Below are positions 26,816 through 37,424 of a stretch of DNA of 64,000 nucleotides, piece after piece. The stretch comes from Desulfitobacterium dehalogenans ATCC 51507 (GTDB lineage Bacteria; Bacillota; Desulfitobacteriia; Desulfitobacteriales; Desulfitobacteriaceae), in the NCBI RefSeq assembly GCF_000243155.2, contig NC_018017.1, positions 1,240,001 through 1,304,000 of the forward strand, in the 5' to 3' direction. A model generated the notes under the pieces. It did no database searches. It was not told the DNA's origin and saw only the letters and a list, made by a program, of their open reading frames with translations. The position numbers were made by a program, and so were the translations under genes. How positions within the stretch are numbered: the first letter of the stretch is position 1; the number at the start of each line of letters is the position of its first letter.

Positions 26816-26963
26816 CTGATCGGGTGTAAACGTCTTCTGTTTTGCTTATCAATATGTGAATACCTCTATAAAAATAGAATTATATTTTTAGTACTATTCG
26901 ATTAAATATCTTCATCAAGATGACATGAATTATCATGCATCACTGGCTTGTCAATGAAAACGA

Positions 26964-27005
26964 GGGAAGCCCGGAGCCCTATTTGCAATGGGGTTCCGGG
27001 CTTCC
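26964..27005 (-). terminator. Terminator after the tryptophanase gene
   Basis: GGAAGCCCGGA (26965-26975) pairs with TTCCGGGCTTCC (26994-27005), an 11-bp GC-rich stem. The T run on the - strand side is weak. It is the main content of the 320-nt gap between ridA and tnaA. Confidence 0.7.
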
Positions 27006-27061
27006 AATACTACGAAGTTTAATTTATGATTGAACTTTGTTGAAGCTTCCGCCCAGTAATA

Positions 27062-28450
27062 TTACTCGATGGGTGCCAGTGATGCTTGGAAATGGCGGAG
27101 AATGGGGGGTTCCCAAGTGATTTTATATCCGCGCTTAATAGTGTGAGCCCGTTCTTTAATTGCTATCAAGGCATCAGCCATAATGTCAAGATGGGCTTGG
27201 GTGTAAACGCGGCGTGGAATGGCAAGGCGACTGAATTCAAAGTCGGCCTTTAATTGTTCTCCGGTATCCGGGTCGTTGCCCAGCATATAGGAACCAATAT
27301 CACAAGTCCGAATGCCGGCTTCTTTATAAAGCTCCACGCAAAGAACCTGACCAGGATACTCATTGTAAGGAATATGGGGGAACATCGCAGCAGCATCAAC
27401 AAATACGCCGTGGCCGCCGACAGGGGACTGATAGGCAATACCTGCATCATCTAAGCGAGCTGCCAGGTATTCCATTTGACCAATCCGGTAACGGAGATAG
27501 TTTTCATCGATTCCTTCGTAGAGACCGATTGCCAATGCTTCCATATCACGACCGGCAAGACCGCCATAAGTGAAGAAGCCTTCATAACTAATGCAATTAG
27601 CTTTGATTTTTAAAACTAGCGGCGAATCGGCATCTTTAACACCAAGAAGACCGCCCATATTGACGATAGTGTCTTTCTTAGCCGACATAGTGAATAGATC
27701 GCCATAGCTGAACATTTCGCGAACAATATCTTTAATGGATACATCCTTGTATTCTGGCTCATCTCGTTTAATGAAGTGAGCATTTTCCGCATAGCGAGCT
27801 GCGTCGATGCACATAGGAATACCATATTTTTTAGCTAAAACAGAAACTTCACGAAGATTTTTCATGGAAACTGGTTGTCCACCAGCAGAGTTGTTGGTGA
27901 TGGTCATGACAACCAAACCAATGTTTTCCGGACCCTTTTCTTTGATGACTTCTTCCATCTTAGCAATGTCCATATTCCCTTTAAATGGAGCGCGTTTTGA
28001 TGGATCTTTTGCTTCCGCCACTACGCAGTCAATGGGTCTGGCACCAGACAAGATGACATGAGCGCGAGTGGTATCAAAAAACATGTTGGAAATTGCAAAT
28101 TTGCCTTCGCTGAGCAATAAGGGGAATACAACTTTCTCTGCCGCACGACCTTGGTGAACAGGTTGGATAAAGCCAAAGCCAAAAATATCCTTGCCCGCTT
28201 CCATGAGTTTAAAGTAGCTGGAAGCCCCTGCATAGGCCTCGTCACCTCTCATCACACCAGCCCACTGCTCCTGGCTCATGGCATTGGTTCCGGAGTCAGT
28301 CAGCAAATCGATGTAGCAATCCTCGCCTTTTAGGTTGAAAAGATTGTACTTAGCCTCGGCGATTTTTACCTCTCTTTCTTCGTGGGTAAGCATCCGCAAG
28401 GGTTCTACCACCTTGATGCGAAAGGGTTCGGGTACATACTTGATAGCCAT
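27062..28450 (-). CDS. tnaA: Tryptophanase (tryptophan indole-lyase)
   Basis: This 462-residue PLP enzyme belongs to the beta-eliminating lyase family and has [23 protein letters not shown], the Schiff-base MSAKKD (Lys259) and [13 protein letters not shown]. Tyrosine phenol-lyase is the close alternative. Its phenol-binding Arg (Arg381 in Citrobacter) aligns here with Ile385 in CDIGSYMLG, as in tryptophanases, so I prefer tryptophanase. A GGAGG located inside an upstream in-frame ATG codon context places the true start at 28450, not 28465. It lies 119 nt downstream of the permease gene in the same direction and probably shares its sigma-54 promoter. Confidence 0.82.
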   Translation of the reverse strand: MAIKYVPEPFRIKVVEPLRMLTHEEREVKIAEAKYNLFNLKGEDCYIDLLTDSGTNAMSQEQWAGVMRGDEAYAGASSYFKLMEAGKDIFGFGFIQPVHQGRAAEKVVFPLLLSEGKFAISNMFFDTTRAHVILSGARPIDCVVAEAKDPSKRAPFKGNMDIAKMEEVIKEKGPENIGLVVMTITNNSAGGQPVSMKNLREVSVLAKKYGIPMCIDAARYAENAHFIKRDEPEYKDVSIKDIVREMFSYGDLFTMSAKKDTIVNMGGLLGVKDADSPLVLKIKANCISYEGFFTYGGLAGRDMEALAIGLYEGIDENYLRYRIGQMEYLAARLDDAGIAYQSPVGGHGVFVDAAAMFPHIPYNEYPGQVLCVELYKEAGIRTCDIGSYMLGNDPDTGEQLKADFEFSRLAIPRRVYTQAHLDIMADALIAIKERAHTIKRGYKITWEPPILRHFQASLAPIE

Positions 28451-28569
28451 AACAAATACCTCCATTTTGTTTATTTATACCCCGGTTATCAAAATGATGA
28501 GCGGACGGTATTTGGTAGAGTAGTTGGGACAAAGTTCAAGTTTAGTTTTATGCAAGATTTATGCCAACG

Positions 28570-29937
28570 TTAAGCTTTTTGTTTGATTTCTCTTGATTTT
28601 TTGATTTTGAAGCTAATCCAGAGGATGAGCAACCAGACGGGAAGAACAAACACGGCCATTTTCATGCTTTCGGTAAAGGCCATAAGGATGACAATCATCA
28701 CAAGGAAGACGGCGCAGAAATAGTTTGTGTAAGGATGGAAGGGGGTCTTAAATTCAATAGCTGCTCCTTCACCTTGAGCGATTTTTGCTTTGCGGAACTT
28801 AAGGTTTACGATAATAATCGTAGTCCAGGTAATAACTGCCGCAATGATCGCCACGGCCATGAGATACATAAAAATTTTCCCAGGCAACAGGAAGTTGAGT
28901 ATAACAGCGACTAAGGTAATTCCGGAAGAGACCAGTACTCCTGCCACAGGGACACCTCGTTTGTTTAATTTGCCAAAAATCTTCGGAGCATTTCCTTGCA
29001 TAGCCAGACTGTACAGCATGCGTCCATTGCTGTAGACGCCGCTGTTGTACACGGAAAGAGCAGCGGTTAGAACAACGACATTGAGAATGGTTGCAGCTGC
29101 GGGAATTCCGATTTTAGAGAAGATCATAACAAAGGGACTTCCATCTGCACCTACTTGATTCCAGGGATAGATGACCATCAGGACAGATAAGGCTCCCACA
29201 TAGAAGATAAGAATTCTCCACATAACTTGGTTGATGGCTTTAGGAATGGATTTTTTGGGGTTATCAGCTTCACCGGCCGTAATGCCGATGAGCTCAATTC
29301 CGCCAAAGCTGAACATGACAGGTACCAAAGAGAACAAAATACCAATCATGCCATTGGGAATAAACCCGCCGTGAATCCAAAGATTATCAAATCCTGTAGC
29401 TTCACCGTTGATTCCGGAGAAGATAAGAAATAACCCGAAGACAATCATGCCGATAATTGCCACGACTTTGACAATCGCAAACCAGAATTCAAATTCACCA
29501 AAGGTACCGACACTAATAAGATTAAGCAGAGTAATGAAGACCAGACATATCAACGCAGTTACCCAGTGAGGAATATCAGGGAACCAGAAATTCACATAGA
29601 TCCCGACAGCAGTCAATTCGGCCATACTTACGACGATATAATTAAACCAATAATTCCACCCTGAAAGAAATCCGGGAAATTCCCCCCAATACTTATAGGC
29701 AAAGTGACTAAACGATCCGGAAACAGGTTCATCAACGGCCATTTCCCCTAACATTCTCATGATGAAAAAGATAACTAATCCACCAATAAGATAGGAAAAT
29801 GTGATTGCGGGACCGGCCAGCTCAATCGTTGCAGCAGATCCGTAAAAAAGACCTGTGCCAATCGCTCCTCCTAGAGCGATCATTTGGATATGCCGGTTTT
29901 TTAGACCGCGGTGCATACCGTTTTCTTGGTTGCTCAT
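28570..29937 (-). CDS. Amino acid permease, APC superfamily (AAT family), probably for aromatic amino acids
   Basis: This 455-residue transporter has 12 predicted spans. The N-terminus MHRGLKNRHIQMIALGGAIG (first 20 shown) and TGLFYGSA are the AAT-family mark, with EMAVDEPVSGSFSHFAYKYWG and the ELIGITAGEADNPKKSIPKA loop. AroP, PheP and GabP share these features. Its place directly upstream of tnaA and behind a promoter controlled by a TyrR-like activator points to tryptophan or another aromatic substrate; that is inference from context. Confidence 0.85.
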   Translation of the reverse strand: MSNQENGMHRGLKNRHIQMIALGGAIGTGLFYGSAATIELAGPAITFSYLIGGLVIFFIMRMLGEMAVDEPVSGSFSHFAYKYWGEFPGFLSGWNYWFNYIVVSMAELTAVGIYVNFWFPDIPHWVTALICLVFITLLNLISVGTFGEFEFWFAIVKVVAIIGMIVFGLFLIFSGINGEATGFDNLWIHGGFIPNGMIGILFSLVPVMFSFGGIELIGITAGEADNPKKSIPKAINQVMWRILIFYVGALSVLMVIYPWNQVGADGSPFVMIFSKIGIPAAATILNVVVLTAALSVYNSGVYSNGRMLYSLAMQGNAPKIFGKLNKRGVPVAGVLVSSGITLVAVILNFLLPGKIFMYLMAVAIIAAVITWTTIIIVNLKFRKAKIAQGEGAAIEFKTPFHPYTNYFCAVFLVMIVILMAFTESMKMAVFVLPVWLLILWISFKIKKSREIKQKA

Positions 29938-29987
29938 AAAATTTCTCCTTCCGATAATGTAATTGAATAGTGCGTACTTTATGATAA

Positions 29988-30003
29988 TGCAAATCCCATG
30001 CCA
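29988..30003 (-). promoter_or_regulatory. Sigma-54 (-24/-12) promoter for permease-tnaA
   Basis: The - strand reads TGGCATGGGATTTGCA, matching the consensus TGGCAC-N5-TTGCA with correct GG/GC spacing. It lies about 50 nt upstream of the permease start, downstream of the gene for a sigma-54 activator. Confidence 0.85.
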
Positions 30004-30024
30004 AAATAATTGTAAAATTATTAA

Positions 30025-30054
30025 ATATTTTAGGTGATTTTCTTATATTTTAGG
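30025..30054 (-). promoter_or_regulatory. Candidate upstream activator sites
   Basis: The 10-mer ATATTTTAGG occurs at 30025-30034 and again at 30045-30054, a start-to-start distance of 20 bp, or two helical turns. It is 22 bp upstream of the -24 element. A nearby TGTAAA half-site (30011-30016) recalls the TyrR box but has no clear partner. Confidence 0.5.
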
Positions 30055-30111
30055 GGTAGCTATCCATTTAACTTAGAAGAGGTAAAACTAAAAAACAAGT
30101 ATAAAATAAAA

Positions 30112-30146
30112 TGTGATAAGAAAAATTGACAATTTTTCTTATCACA
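30112..30146 (-). terminator. Terminator of the TyrR-like regulator gene
   Basis: TGTGATAAGAAAAATT (30112-30127) pairs perfectly with 30131-30146 around a 3-nt loop. On the - strand it is followed by TTTTATTTTAT. Confidence 0.88.
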
Positions 30147-30186
30147 TGGTAAAAAACTTTTGCATAACTCCGCTTATCCCATTAAA

Positions 30187-31809
30187 TCATCCCTCGGGTT
30201 CATCGATTTTGCCAAGTCCATAGGAATTCATTTTATTTAAAATTGTTGTATTGGAAACTCCAAGTATTTTACCTGCCTTGCGTGAGGAAGGATGTTTTGC
30301 CAGTACTTTAAGCAGGACTTCACGTTCCACTTGAGCGACTATTTCCTTAAGAGGAGGCCAAGGTTCTGTAATAGGGACTATAAGTTGATGGGCTGTGCTT
30401 TCGGGTTTAGTGATAGGAACTGCTGGAGCGAGATCAGCCCATTCATAGAAGGAACTAGGCTTGATCTCAGAGCTGGAATTCAAATTGATAATTCTTTCCA
30501 GAAGATTCTCTAGTTGCCGAACATTTCCGGGCCATTTTTGGGCCATGAGCAAGTCTGTACTTTCCTTTGTAAGATACACTTCAGATTTATCGAGCTTTTT
30601 AGCAATCTTTCGGGTGAGGGTTTGGGCAATCAAAGGGATATCTTCAGGTCTCTCCCGTAGTGATGGAATATGCAAGGGAATCACATTGAGGCGATAATAA
30701 AGATCTTCTCTAAATTGGTCCTCATCAATCAACGCTTCGAGATTGCGGTGAGTAGCTGCGATGATTCGTACATCCACAGGGATTTCTTTCGAACTTCCGA
30801 TCCGGCGAACCGTTCCTTCCTGTAATACTCTGAGCAAGCGTACCTGGACCTGAGGAGTGATATCACCGATCTCATCAAGGAAAAGTGTGCCCCCGTGGGC
30901 CTGCTCGAAAAGCCCTTTCTTCCCTCCTTTAGTCGCTCCGGTAAAAGCACCCTCCTCGTAACCAAAGAGTTCGCTCTCCAATAAGGTATCCGGCAAAGCA
31001 GCACAATTTATAGGGATAAAGGCTTGTTGGGAGCGTGGACTCTCGGCATGAATTGCTTTGGCGAACAGTTCTTTCCCTGTGCCGCTTTCTCCTCTAAGAA
31101 GTATGGTGGAGGTCCCGCGGGCCACTGTTTTAGCGGTCTCAATGAGATCTCTCATACGTCGGCTCTCATAGATGATATTATCAAAGGTTATAGATTGAGG
31201 TTTACGTTCAACTTTGGAGAGGAGTTCTTCCACCTGGCGAAAATCCTTGATGGTCATAACCCCGCCAATGATCTGTCCCCTTTTATTAAGAATGGGAACA
31301 CCGCTGGTCAAAAAATGTATAAGTCTCTGATTTCTCCGGATTTTGCGCTCTTTTAAGCTGTAAGGGATTCCAGTTTTTAAGGTTTCGAAAATCGGGGCAT
31401 TCGCTTCAAACAAAAACTCTGCATCCTGGTTTAAAGCCTTTTCCGGAGTTGTATAAAAGATACGTGCCGCAACCTCATTAATATGAGTCACTTTATGGTT
31501 CGTATTGATGGCAATGATTCCTTCGCTTACTAAGTCGAGAATTGTTTTTAGTTCCTGCTCCCGCTTTTCGTAAGGCATATAATTAGCAAGCTTCACTGAT
31601 ACGACACCTTGAACAGTAAGAAGATCCTGAATAAGAGTCTCCGATTCCTCCTGATTAGAACAACGAAACTTAATCATCATTTGGTGACCATGTGTGACTT
31701 CCATTCCGATTTTATCAGTGTTATGAGTTTCAAAGCGTTGAAATATGTCGTAACCAAGACCGGGGCGATCGACAAAATCAATCCGTACAATTAATTCTTG
31801 GGATTCCAT
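30187..31809 (-). CDS. TyrR-type sigma-54-dependent regulator (ACT-PAS-AAA+-HTH)
   Basis: This 540-residue protein has the TyrR order. An N-terminal ACT domain (residues 1-75) is followed by a PAS domain (about 85-190). The AAA+ domain (about 210-440) has Walker A GESGTGKE, the sigma-54-contacting GAFTGA loop and GGTLFLDEIGD. A TyrR-class helix-turn-helix ends the protein (SSRKAGKILGVSNTTILNKM). ACT domains bind amino acids, so aromatic amino acids are the likely signal. It sits upstream of the permease-tnaA unit, which has a -24/-12 promoter, and is their probable activator. Confidence 0.92.
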   Translation of the reverse strand: MESQELIVRIDFVDRPGLGYDIFQRFETHNTDKIGMEVTHGHQMMIKFRCSNQEESETLIQDLLTVQGVVSVKLANYMPYEKREQELKTILDLVSEGIIAINTNHKVTHINEVAARIFYTTPEKALNQDAEFLFEANAPIFETLKTGIPYSLKERKIRRNQRLIHFLTSGVPILNKRGQIIGGVMTIKDFRQVEELLSKVERKPQSITFDNIIYESRRMRDLIETAKTVARGTSTILLRGESGTGKELFAKAIHAESPRSQQAFIPINCAALPDTLLESELFGYEEGAFTGATKGGKKGLFEQAHGGTLFLDEIGDITPQVQVRLLRVLQEGTVRRIGSSKEIPVDVRIIAATHRNLEALIDEDQFREDLYYRLNVIPLHIPSLRERPEDIPLIAQTLTRKIAKKLDKSEVYLTKESTDLLMAQKWPGNVRQLENLLERIINLNSSSEIKPSSFYEWADLAPAVPITKPESTAHQLIVPITEPWPPLKEIVAQVEREVLLKVLAKHPSSRKAGKILGVSNTTILNKMNSYGLGKIDEPEG

Positions 31810-31914
31810 GCTGTCACCCTCTCGAACGTCTATTTGTGATTAAAGTGAATGCTTTTAACTTGTTACTATAATTATAGCATTAACATTTGAATCCTCCTAG
31901 AGACTGCCCAAGAA

Positions 31915-31941
31915 GAAAAAAGCTAGCAATCGTGCTAGCCG
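31915..31941 (-). terminator. Terminator of glnN
   Basis: On the - strand GCTAGC...GCTAGC (31922-31939) forms a short stem followed by TTTTTT. A second perfect stem GCTATAATAA/TTATTATAGC (31951-31974) covers the glnN stop codon just before it. Confidence 0.75.
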
Positions 31942-31967
31942 GATGAGGATGCTATAATAATGGTTTA

Positions 31968-34061
31968 TTATAGCCTAAAGAGCATTTTAGTATAGGAAGG
32001 CAAGGGCCACATGTCGTAGTCTACAAGTACTTCCAGTTTATCGGCCACCTGGCGCAGTTCTTGCATGGCTTTAAAGACCACATCACGATAATAGATACCC
32101 TGCTTATAAGCGTCTCCGTGAAGATGTTTTGCTGTAGAGGTGGCATCTTGGAGAGCTTTGGTTTTAAGGCTCAGTTCTTTAAGCAAAGGAGAGAGTTCGT
32201 TGAGCAAAGATCTTTGGGCCAGCACATCCGCTTCCGGGTCCGCTGTGCGGATGGTATTAATAGAATTGGCCAGCTCTGTGGAATAGCGCATGACAGCTGG
32301 GAGGATTTGGCGCTTCGCTACATCCACCATAGTCAGGGCTTCAATATTAATGGTTTTGGAGTATTGCTCTAGATATATTTCATAGCGGGAGTGGAGTTCC
32401 GTTGCACTGAAGACGCCATGATTCTTAAAGAGCTCAGTAGTTTTTTCGCTGATTAGTGCTGAGATGGCCTCCGCTGTGGAAGACAGATTCGGCAGGCCCC
32501 GCCTTGCTGCCTCTTTAACCCAGTCTTCAGAGTAACCATTGCCATCGAAGATTACACGGGAGTGCTGGATGGCGATTTCCTGAAGGATAGCTTGAAGCTC
32601 TCCGTGGAAATCTTTGGCTTTTTCCAGGCGATTTGCCATTTGGGTGAGGACTTCAGCCACAATGGTATTGATCACTACATTAGGATCAGCAATGGAAAGG
32701 GAAGAAGGAACCATACGGAATTCAAATTTATTGCCAGTGAAGGCAAAGGGAGAGGTCCGGTTGCGGTCTGTAGAATCCTTGGGCAGGGAAGGAAGGGTTG
32801 ATACTCCAATGGTCAATTCGCCACCTTGTTTGGACGAGTTGGGTTTGCCATTTTTAAGCTGTTCTATAATGTCGGATAATTCATCACCAAGGAAAATGGA
32901 AATAATGGCGGGAGGTGCTTCATTGGCTCCTAGACGATGGTCATTACCAGGGTTAGCTGCAGATGCTCTCAAAAGGGCAGCATATTCGTCCACGGCTTTT
33001 ATGACTGCACAAATAAAGGTTAAGAATTGTGCGTTTTCATGGGGTGTCTTACCGGGCTCCAGCAGATTGACCCCTTCATCCGTGCATAAAGACCAATTGT
33101 TGTGTTTGCCTGATCCATTGACGCCGGCAAAAGGCTTTTCGTGAAGAAGGCATGCCAGGCCATGGCGGTTTGCTACTTTGTGCAAAGTATCCATGACAAT
33201 TTGGTTATGGTCTGTAGCAATATTCGTGCTGGTAAATATAGGTGCAATCTCATATTGACCGGGAGCCGCTTCTTTATGTTGGGTTTTTGCCAAGACACCC
33301 AGCTTCCAGAGTTCAATATTGACTTCTTGCATAAAAGCAGTAACGCGCTCATTGATGATTCCAAAATAATGGTCTTCCATTTCTTGACCTTTGGGAGGAA
33401 GGACACCGAATAAAGTGCGACCTGTAAGCATAAGGTCTAAACGCTTTTGATGGTATTTTTTTTCGATGAGAAAGTACTCTTGTTCCGCGCCAACTGTGGG
33501 AGTAACCCGTTTGGCTGTGGTGTTGCCGAATAAGCGAAGGATACGAAGAGCTTGTTTAGATATGGTTTCCATGGAGCGGAGGAGAGGGGTTTTTTTATCT
33601 AAGGCTTCTCCGGTGTAGGAGCAGAAGGCCGTAGGAATACAGAGGATAACCTTGCCTGCATCCTCTCGTAAAAAGGCCGGCGAAGTACAATCCCAGGCAG
33701 TATATCCTCTGGCTTCAAAAGTAGATCGAATCCCGCCATTGGGAAAGGAAGAAGCATCGGGCTCGCCTTTAATCAACTCTTTACCGGAAAACTCCATAAT
33801 TACTTTACCGTCATGAGTTGGGGAGATAAAAGAGTCGTGCTTTTCCGCGGTAAAACCGGTCATAGGCTGGAACCAGTGAGTATAATGGGTTGCCCCATTT
33901 TCGATAGCCCAATCCTTCATAGCGTTAGCTACTACTTCGGCCACTTCTAGTTGCAGAGGAAGGCCTTCATCAATAGTTTTGTGGAGTGCCTTATATGTGT
34001 TTTTGGGTAATCTTTCACGCATCACCGCGTCATTAAATACATTTTTACCGAAGAAATCCAT
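31968..34061 (-). CDS. glnN: Type III glutamine synthetase GlnN
   Basis: At 697 residues it has the length of GSIII rather than the ~450 of GlnA. It shows the GSIII-type N-terminal region ([16 protein letters not shown]), the catalytic AEQEYFLI segment, [11 protein letters not shown] and [15 protein letters not shown]. It makes glutamine from glutamate, ATP and ammonia as a dodecamer in the cytoplasm. AAGGAGAGG precedes the ATG. A 22-bp palindrome lies 48 nt upstream of the start. No glnR gene or glutamine riboswitch was seen nearby. Confidence 0.95.
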   Translation of the reverse strand: MDFFGKNVFNDAVMRERLPKNTYKALHKTIDEGLPLQLEVAEVVANAMKDWAIENGATHYTHWFQPMTGFTAEKHDSFISPTHDGKVIMEFSGKELIKGEPDASSFPNGGIRSTFEARGYTAWDCTSPAFLREDAGKVILCIPTAFCSYTGEALDKKTPLLRSMETISKQALRILRLFGNTTAKRVTPTVGAEQEYFLIEKKYHQKRLDLMLTGRTLFGVLPPKGQEMEDHYFGIINERVTAFMQEVNIELWKLGVLAKTQHKEAAPGQYEIAPIFTSTNIATDHNQIVMDTLHKVANRHGLACLLHEKPFAGVNGSGKHNNWSLCTDEGVNLLEPGKTPHENAQFLTFICAVIKAVDEYAALLRASAANPGNDHRLGANEAPPAIISIFLGDELSDIIEQLKNGKPNSSKQGGELTIGVSTLPSLPKDSTDRNRTSPFAFTGNKFEFRMVPSSLSIADPNVVINTIVAEVLTQMANRLEKAKDFHGELQAILQEIAIQHSRVIFDGNGYSEDWVKEAARRGLPNLSSTAEAISALISEKTTELFKNHGVFSATELHSRYEIYLEQYSKTINIEALTMVDVAKRQILPAVMRYSTELANSINTIRTADPEADVLAQRSLLNELSPLLKELSLKTKALQDATSTAKHLHGDAYKQGIYYRDVVFKAMQELRQVADKLEVLVDYDMWPLPSYTKMLFRL

Positions 34062-34108
34062 CTCTTATCCTCTCCTTATTATGACTAAAAGGAAAAAGAC
34101 CCCCATTG

Positions 34109-34130
34109 GATTTTCTTGCGCAAGAAAATC
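34109..34130. repeat. 22-bp perfect palindrome in the glnN leader
   Basis: The element is symmetric about TTGCGCAA with GATTTTC arms. It lies 48-69 nt upstream of glnN. As DNA it could be a dimeric repressor site; as glnN leader RNA it would be a tight hairpin followed by a T-rich stretch. Confidence 0.6.
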
Positions 34131-34291
34131 TCTACTGAGCGTCTTAGCTCTCGAAAATGCCTTACTGATAAAAATAGCATATCCTGTTGTAAAACACAAG
34201 ATAAAAATAGGCGATAAAAAGCATTTGTGAAAGGTTTTTTTGAGCAATTGAACGAGCAAATAAAAATGTTTTCTTTTAATTCCGACATATA

Positions 34292-34320
34292 TTGTCAATT
34301 TGTTTAATAATATGTATAAT
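34292..34320 (+). promoter_or_regulatory. Sigma-A promoter of the chemoreceptor gene
   Basis: TTGTCA (34292-34297) and TATAAT (34315-34320) are separated by 17 nt. The gene starts 49 nt downstream. Confidence 0.75.
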
Positions 34321-34369
34321 TTGTTGAAAAAAAGAAGAATTTAGCGGTGTATCTGAAAGGAGTAAAAGA

Positions 34370-36346
34370 ATGGTTTTCTCGATTAGGCAAAAGGTAACTG
34401 CAGTCATACTATTTGCATCCCTGATCCCTACAGCTTTATTGGGCTTTTTTAGCTACAAAAGTGCGAATGATGCATTGGAAAATGAACTTAAGAATGCAGC
34501 GGAACAATCGATGCAGCGCATACAAGATTCCACGACATTGTATCTCGAAGGGTATGAACAAAATCTTAAGCGACTGGGTAAGGAAGAAGATACCCTGATT
34601 GCTGCATTGCAGGGAGATACCGTGGAGGCTTTGAAAAATTTCCAAATTTATAAAGAGACTAATGTTGATATATTGAATGTTTATTTGGGAACAAAGAGTA
34701 AAAGCATGATTATGTACCCTGCGGCAGAAGTGCCTCCAGGCTTTGATCCGACGGCTACGGAGTGGTATCAACGAGCAGTAAGCAGTGGAGAGGTTATTTG
34801 GACGGAGCCTTATGTAGATACAAGGACGAAGAAATTAGTGATTTCTGCAACAAAACCTGTCCAAGATCCATTGACAAAGGAAGTCGTAGGGGTGGTGGGT
34901 GTTGATATTGCGCTCGATACTTTGAGTGCTTTAGTTGGAGACATGAAAATAGGTCGCCAGGGTTATATTTTCCTCCTGGATCAAAGCGGCAAAGTTATGA
35001 CCCACCCTGACACTACCTTGATCGGGGAAGAGGTTCCCGTGGAAAAGCTAAGGGCAGCTGTAGCCCAAGAACATGGAATCGTGGATTATACATATGATGG
35101 AGAAGAGAAATTCGGTATCTTTGCTACCTATCCCAAAACCCAGTGGAAATTCATCGGCGTATTAGGATATAACGAGATTGATGAAGCAGTCTCCCAAATT
35201 TTAAAAAACACCATCATCTATTGTGCGATTTTTGCTGCATTAGCCATAGCTTTTGGGATGTTCACTACCCATGGATTTACTAAAGCTATTAAAGATCTGC
35301 TTGTATATAGTGAGAAAATTGGTTCCGGAGATTTTACAGTTCGGGCCAAGACCCTATCGCGAGATGAAACCGGTGCCTTGACCAATACCCTAAATCAAAT
35401 GGTCATTCAGTTGGCCGGACTAATGGGAAATATTAAATATATTGCTGAAGAGATGAACACTTCCGCCGAGGAATTAGCGGCCAGTGCAGAGGAGACGATG
35501 GCATCCAGTGAAGAGGTCAATGCTACAGCGGCCCAGATTGCCGGCGGTGCTTCCGATCAAGCGGTTCAAGCAGAAAAGGGTACCCAAATGGTTACGGCAC
35601 TTGCTACAAAAATTCAAGCTCTAGAGGTAAACTCGGCGGAAATGGTAAACTCCTCAGTTGGTGCTAAAGAGGCCAATGAGCGGGGTTTGCATTCGGTTGA
35701 GCATTTACGTGTGAAAACGGAAGAAAGCAGATTAGCTGTCGATCAGATCAATGAAGTGATCCGTAACCTTGACGGTAAATCCCAAGCTATTGGTAGTATT
35801 CTTTCTGCCATTACAAGTATTGCGGAGCAAACCAATCTTTTAGCTTTAAATGCTTCCATCGAGGCTGCTCGGGCTGGAGAGGCTGGTCGAGGATTCTCCG
35901 TGGTGGCGGATGAGATACGTAAGCTTGCTGAGCAATCTGCCCAATCAGTACAAGGTATTCAAGGAATTGTGGAAGACATTCAACGGGAGAGTTCTCATGC
36001 GGTGGGCGTGATGAAAGAAGTGAGGAATCACTCCGAAGCCACGGTGCAATCCGTGGAGGATGTTAATCAATCTTTTGCTGAAATATCGCAAGCGATGGAT
36101 ACTATTAGAGAAAAAATCACCCATACGACGGCTTTGATTCAGGAAATGACCATGGATTCAAATCAAGTGGTGGATGTGATTCAGAGCATCTCTGCAGTAA
36201 CCGAGGAAACATCTGCCGCATCTGAAGAAGTCAGTGCATCCATGGAGCAAACGGCCAGCGCCTTTAGTAGTGTAGCAAAAACTGCAGAAGAGCTTGAGCA
36301 GCTAGCCGGAAAATTGAGTCTAGAGGTTGCTCGGTTCAAAATTTGA
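34370..36346 (+). CDS. Methyl-accepting chemotaxis protein with dCache sensor
   Basis: This 658-residue receptor has an N-terminal membrane span (residues 11-28), an extracellular double-Cache region (about 35-275; [19 protein letters not shown] is the typical core) and a second span (about 283-303). A HAMP linker follows, then a long cytoplasmic signalling coil. The hairpin tip [19 protein letters not shown] (19 residues) is canonical. In the Cache motif, the Arg two residues before WY that marks amino-acid-binding dCache domains is replaced by Thr (ATEWY), so another ligand is likely. It is transcribed alone and ends in a strong terminator. Confidence 0.93.
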   Translation: MVFSIRQKVTAVILFASLIPTALLGFFSYKSANDALENELKNAAEQSMQRIQDSTTLYLEGYEQNLKRLGKEEDTLIAALQGDTVEALKNFQIYKETNVDILNVYLGTKSKSMIMYPAAEVPPGFDPTATEWYQRAVSSGEVIWTEPYVDTRTKKLVISATKPVQDPLTKEVVGVVGVDIALDTLSALVGDMKIGRQGYIFLLDQSGKVMTHPDTTLIGEEVPVEKLRAAVAQEHGIVDYTYDGEEKFGIFATYPKTQWKFIGVLGYNEIDEAVSQILKNTIIYCAIFAALAIAFGMFTTHGFTKAIKDLLVYSEKIGSGDFTVRAKTLSRDETGALTNTLNQMVIQLAGLMGNIKYIAEEMNTSAEELAASAEETMASSEEVNATAAQIAGGASDQAVQAEKGTQMVTALATKIQALEVNSAEMVNSSVGAKEANERGLHSVEHLRVKTEESRLAVDQINEVIRNLDGKSQAIGSILSAITSIAEQTNLLALNASIEAARAGEAGRGFSVVADEIRKLAEQSAQSVQGIQGIVEDIQRESSHAVGVMKEVRNHSEATVQSVEDVNQSFAEISQAMDTIREKITHTTALIQEMTMDSNQVVDVIQSISAVTEETSAASEEVSASMEQTASAFSSVAKTAEELEQLAGKLSLEVARFKI

Positions 36347-36387
36347 TTAATACGGAAAGATTAAGTTGATATTCTAAAAAAGATATA

Positions 36388-36421
36388 GCCCAACAGATAA
36401 ATGTCTGTTGGGCATTTTTTG
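36388..36421 (+). terminator. Rho-independent terminator
   Basis: GCCCAACAGA (36388-36397) pairs perfectly with TCTGTTGGGC (36404-36413), followed by ATTTTTTG. Confidence 0.92.
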
Positions 36422-36492
36422 TTTGTATAGTTTTTTCCTTTTTGAGGATAATAAATTTGACTACTTATAGCCAAATTAAGGAGGGTATCACT

Positions 36493-37323
36493 ATGTTTAA
36501 ACATATCAAAGATATGGAATACACTGTCCGTGTTGATCGCCCCGATCCTCGATTTGCCAATCTTTTGCTTGAGCAGTTCGGTGGGCCCCATGGAGAATTG
36601 AAAGCGGCGATGCAATATTTCTCTCAAGCAGTTGGCTGTAACGATCCGAAAATTCGGGATATGTTACAAGATATTGCTGCGGAAGAACTGAGCCACTTTG
36701 AAATGGTTGGAGAATGTATCGCCATGCTTCTTGGCCCAACTGATGAAGTGTCTCGTGATTTTCCTGCGATACACATGGCAATCTTAACAGGTGGTCCTAT
36801 CTTAACTAACGCTATGGGAATTCCCTGGAACGCAAGTTATATTGAGACCACTGGTGATCTTTATACGGATCTGGCTTCCAATGCCTCGGCGGAACTACGG
36901 GCGAAACTTATCTACGAGCGTTTGCTTCAACAAACCGATGACGCCGGGGTAAAAGATATGGTGCGATTCCTCCTTAGTCGGGAAGAAGCTCATAACTTCT
37001 CCTTTTTGCAAGCTATCGAAACCCTTAAAGGAACCGGGGTAGATGCAAATTTCAGAGATACCGAGTTCACGAAGAAGTATATGAATCTATCTACTGGTAT
37101 GGGAGATGCCCGTGGTCCATGGAACCAAGGTAATGGCATTCAATATGAAGAGAATCCTAATGAAAAGTACGGTGGACCAGCGTCATATGGTCAAGATCGT
37201 GGTGCAGACAACAAAGAGGAAATTGGACCTGGGTATGATGATAGCAGGCGGAATAACCCACAGTATACTCAGCCCAAGGAACCTACCCCTAATGTAGCGG
37301 GACAGGAAAAACCGATGCACTAG
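36493..37323 (+). CDS. Manganese catalase
   Basis: This 276-residue dimanganese catalase has a ferritin-like core. Metal ligands are recognisable as Glu35 (GPHGELKAAM), the pair Glu65/His68 in EELSHFEM and the pair Glu164/His167 in REEAHNFSF. It splits H2O2 without heme, fitting an anaerobe that also carries bd oxidase. The start at 36493 follows AAGGAGGG; an in-frame TTG at 36442 lacks one. The C-terminal ~60 residues are a polar Gly/Pro/Asn-rich tail. CotJC-type spore-coat catalases are the nearest alternative. Confidence 0.92.
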   Translation: MFKHIKDMEYTVRVDRPDPRFANLLLEQFGGPHGELKAAMQYFSQAVGCNDPKIRDMLQDIAAEELSHFEMVGECIAMLLGPTDEVSRDFPAIHMAILTGGPILTNAMGIPWNASYIETTGDLYTDLASNASAELRAKLIYERLLQQTDDAGVKDMVRFLLSREEAHNFSFLQAIETLKGTGVDANFRDTEFTKKYMNLSTGMGDARGPWNQGNGIQYEENPNEKYGGPASYGQDRGADNKEEIGPGYDDSRRNNPQYTQPKEPTPNVAGQEKPMH

Positions 37324-37371
37324 AAAGGTTAGTGCCTTTTGAAAAATTGGTATGTGTCGCAATACGAAGAT

Positions 37372-37407
37372 GCTCCCTGAGAAAGGTGAACCTGATTCTC
37401 AGGGAGC
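37372..37407. terminator. Convergent hairpin between Mn catalase and trmO
   Basis: GCTCCCTGAGAA (37372-37383) pairs perfectly with 37396-37407. T tracts are weak on both sides, but the position between converging genes suits a bidirectional terminator. Confidence 0.65.
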
Positions 37408-37424
37408 ATTGTTATGCTCACAGA

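Larger units (their letters stand above)
34062..34369. other. Divergent intergenic region between glnN and the chemoreceptor gene
   Basis: The 308-nt region holds the glnN leader with its perfect palindrome (34109-34130) and a near-consensus sigma-A promoter for the chemoreceptor (34292-34320). Small antisense open frames here have no start signals. Confidence 0.5.

Noticed and set aside
27062-28450. Tyrosine phenol-lyase
   Set aside because: The residue that binds the phenol hydroxyl (Arg) is Ile here, and the surrounding [10 protein letters not shown] region follows tryptophanase.
32614-33144. 176-codon + strand open frame
   Set aside because: It is antisense within the well-supported glnN gene and has no start signal.
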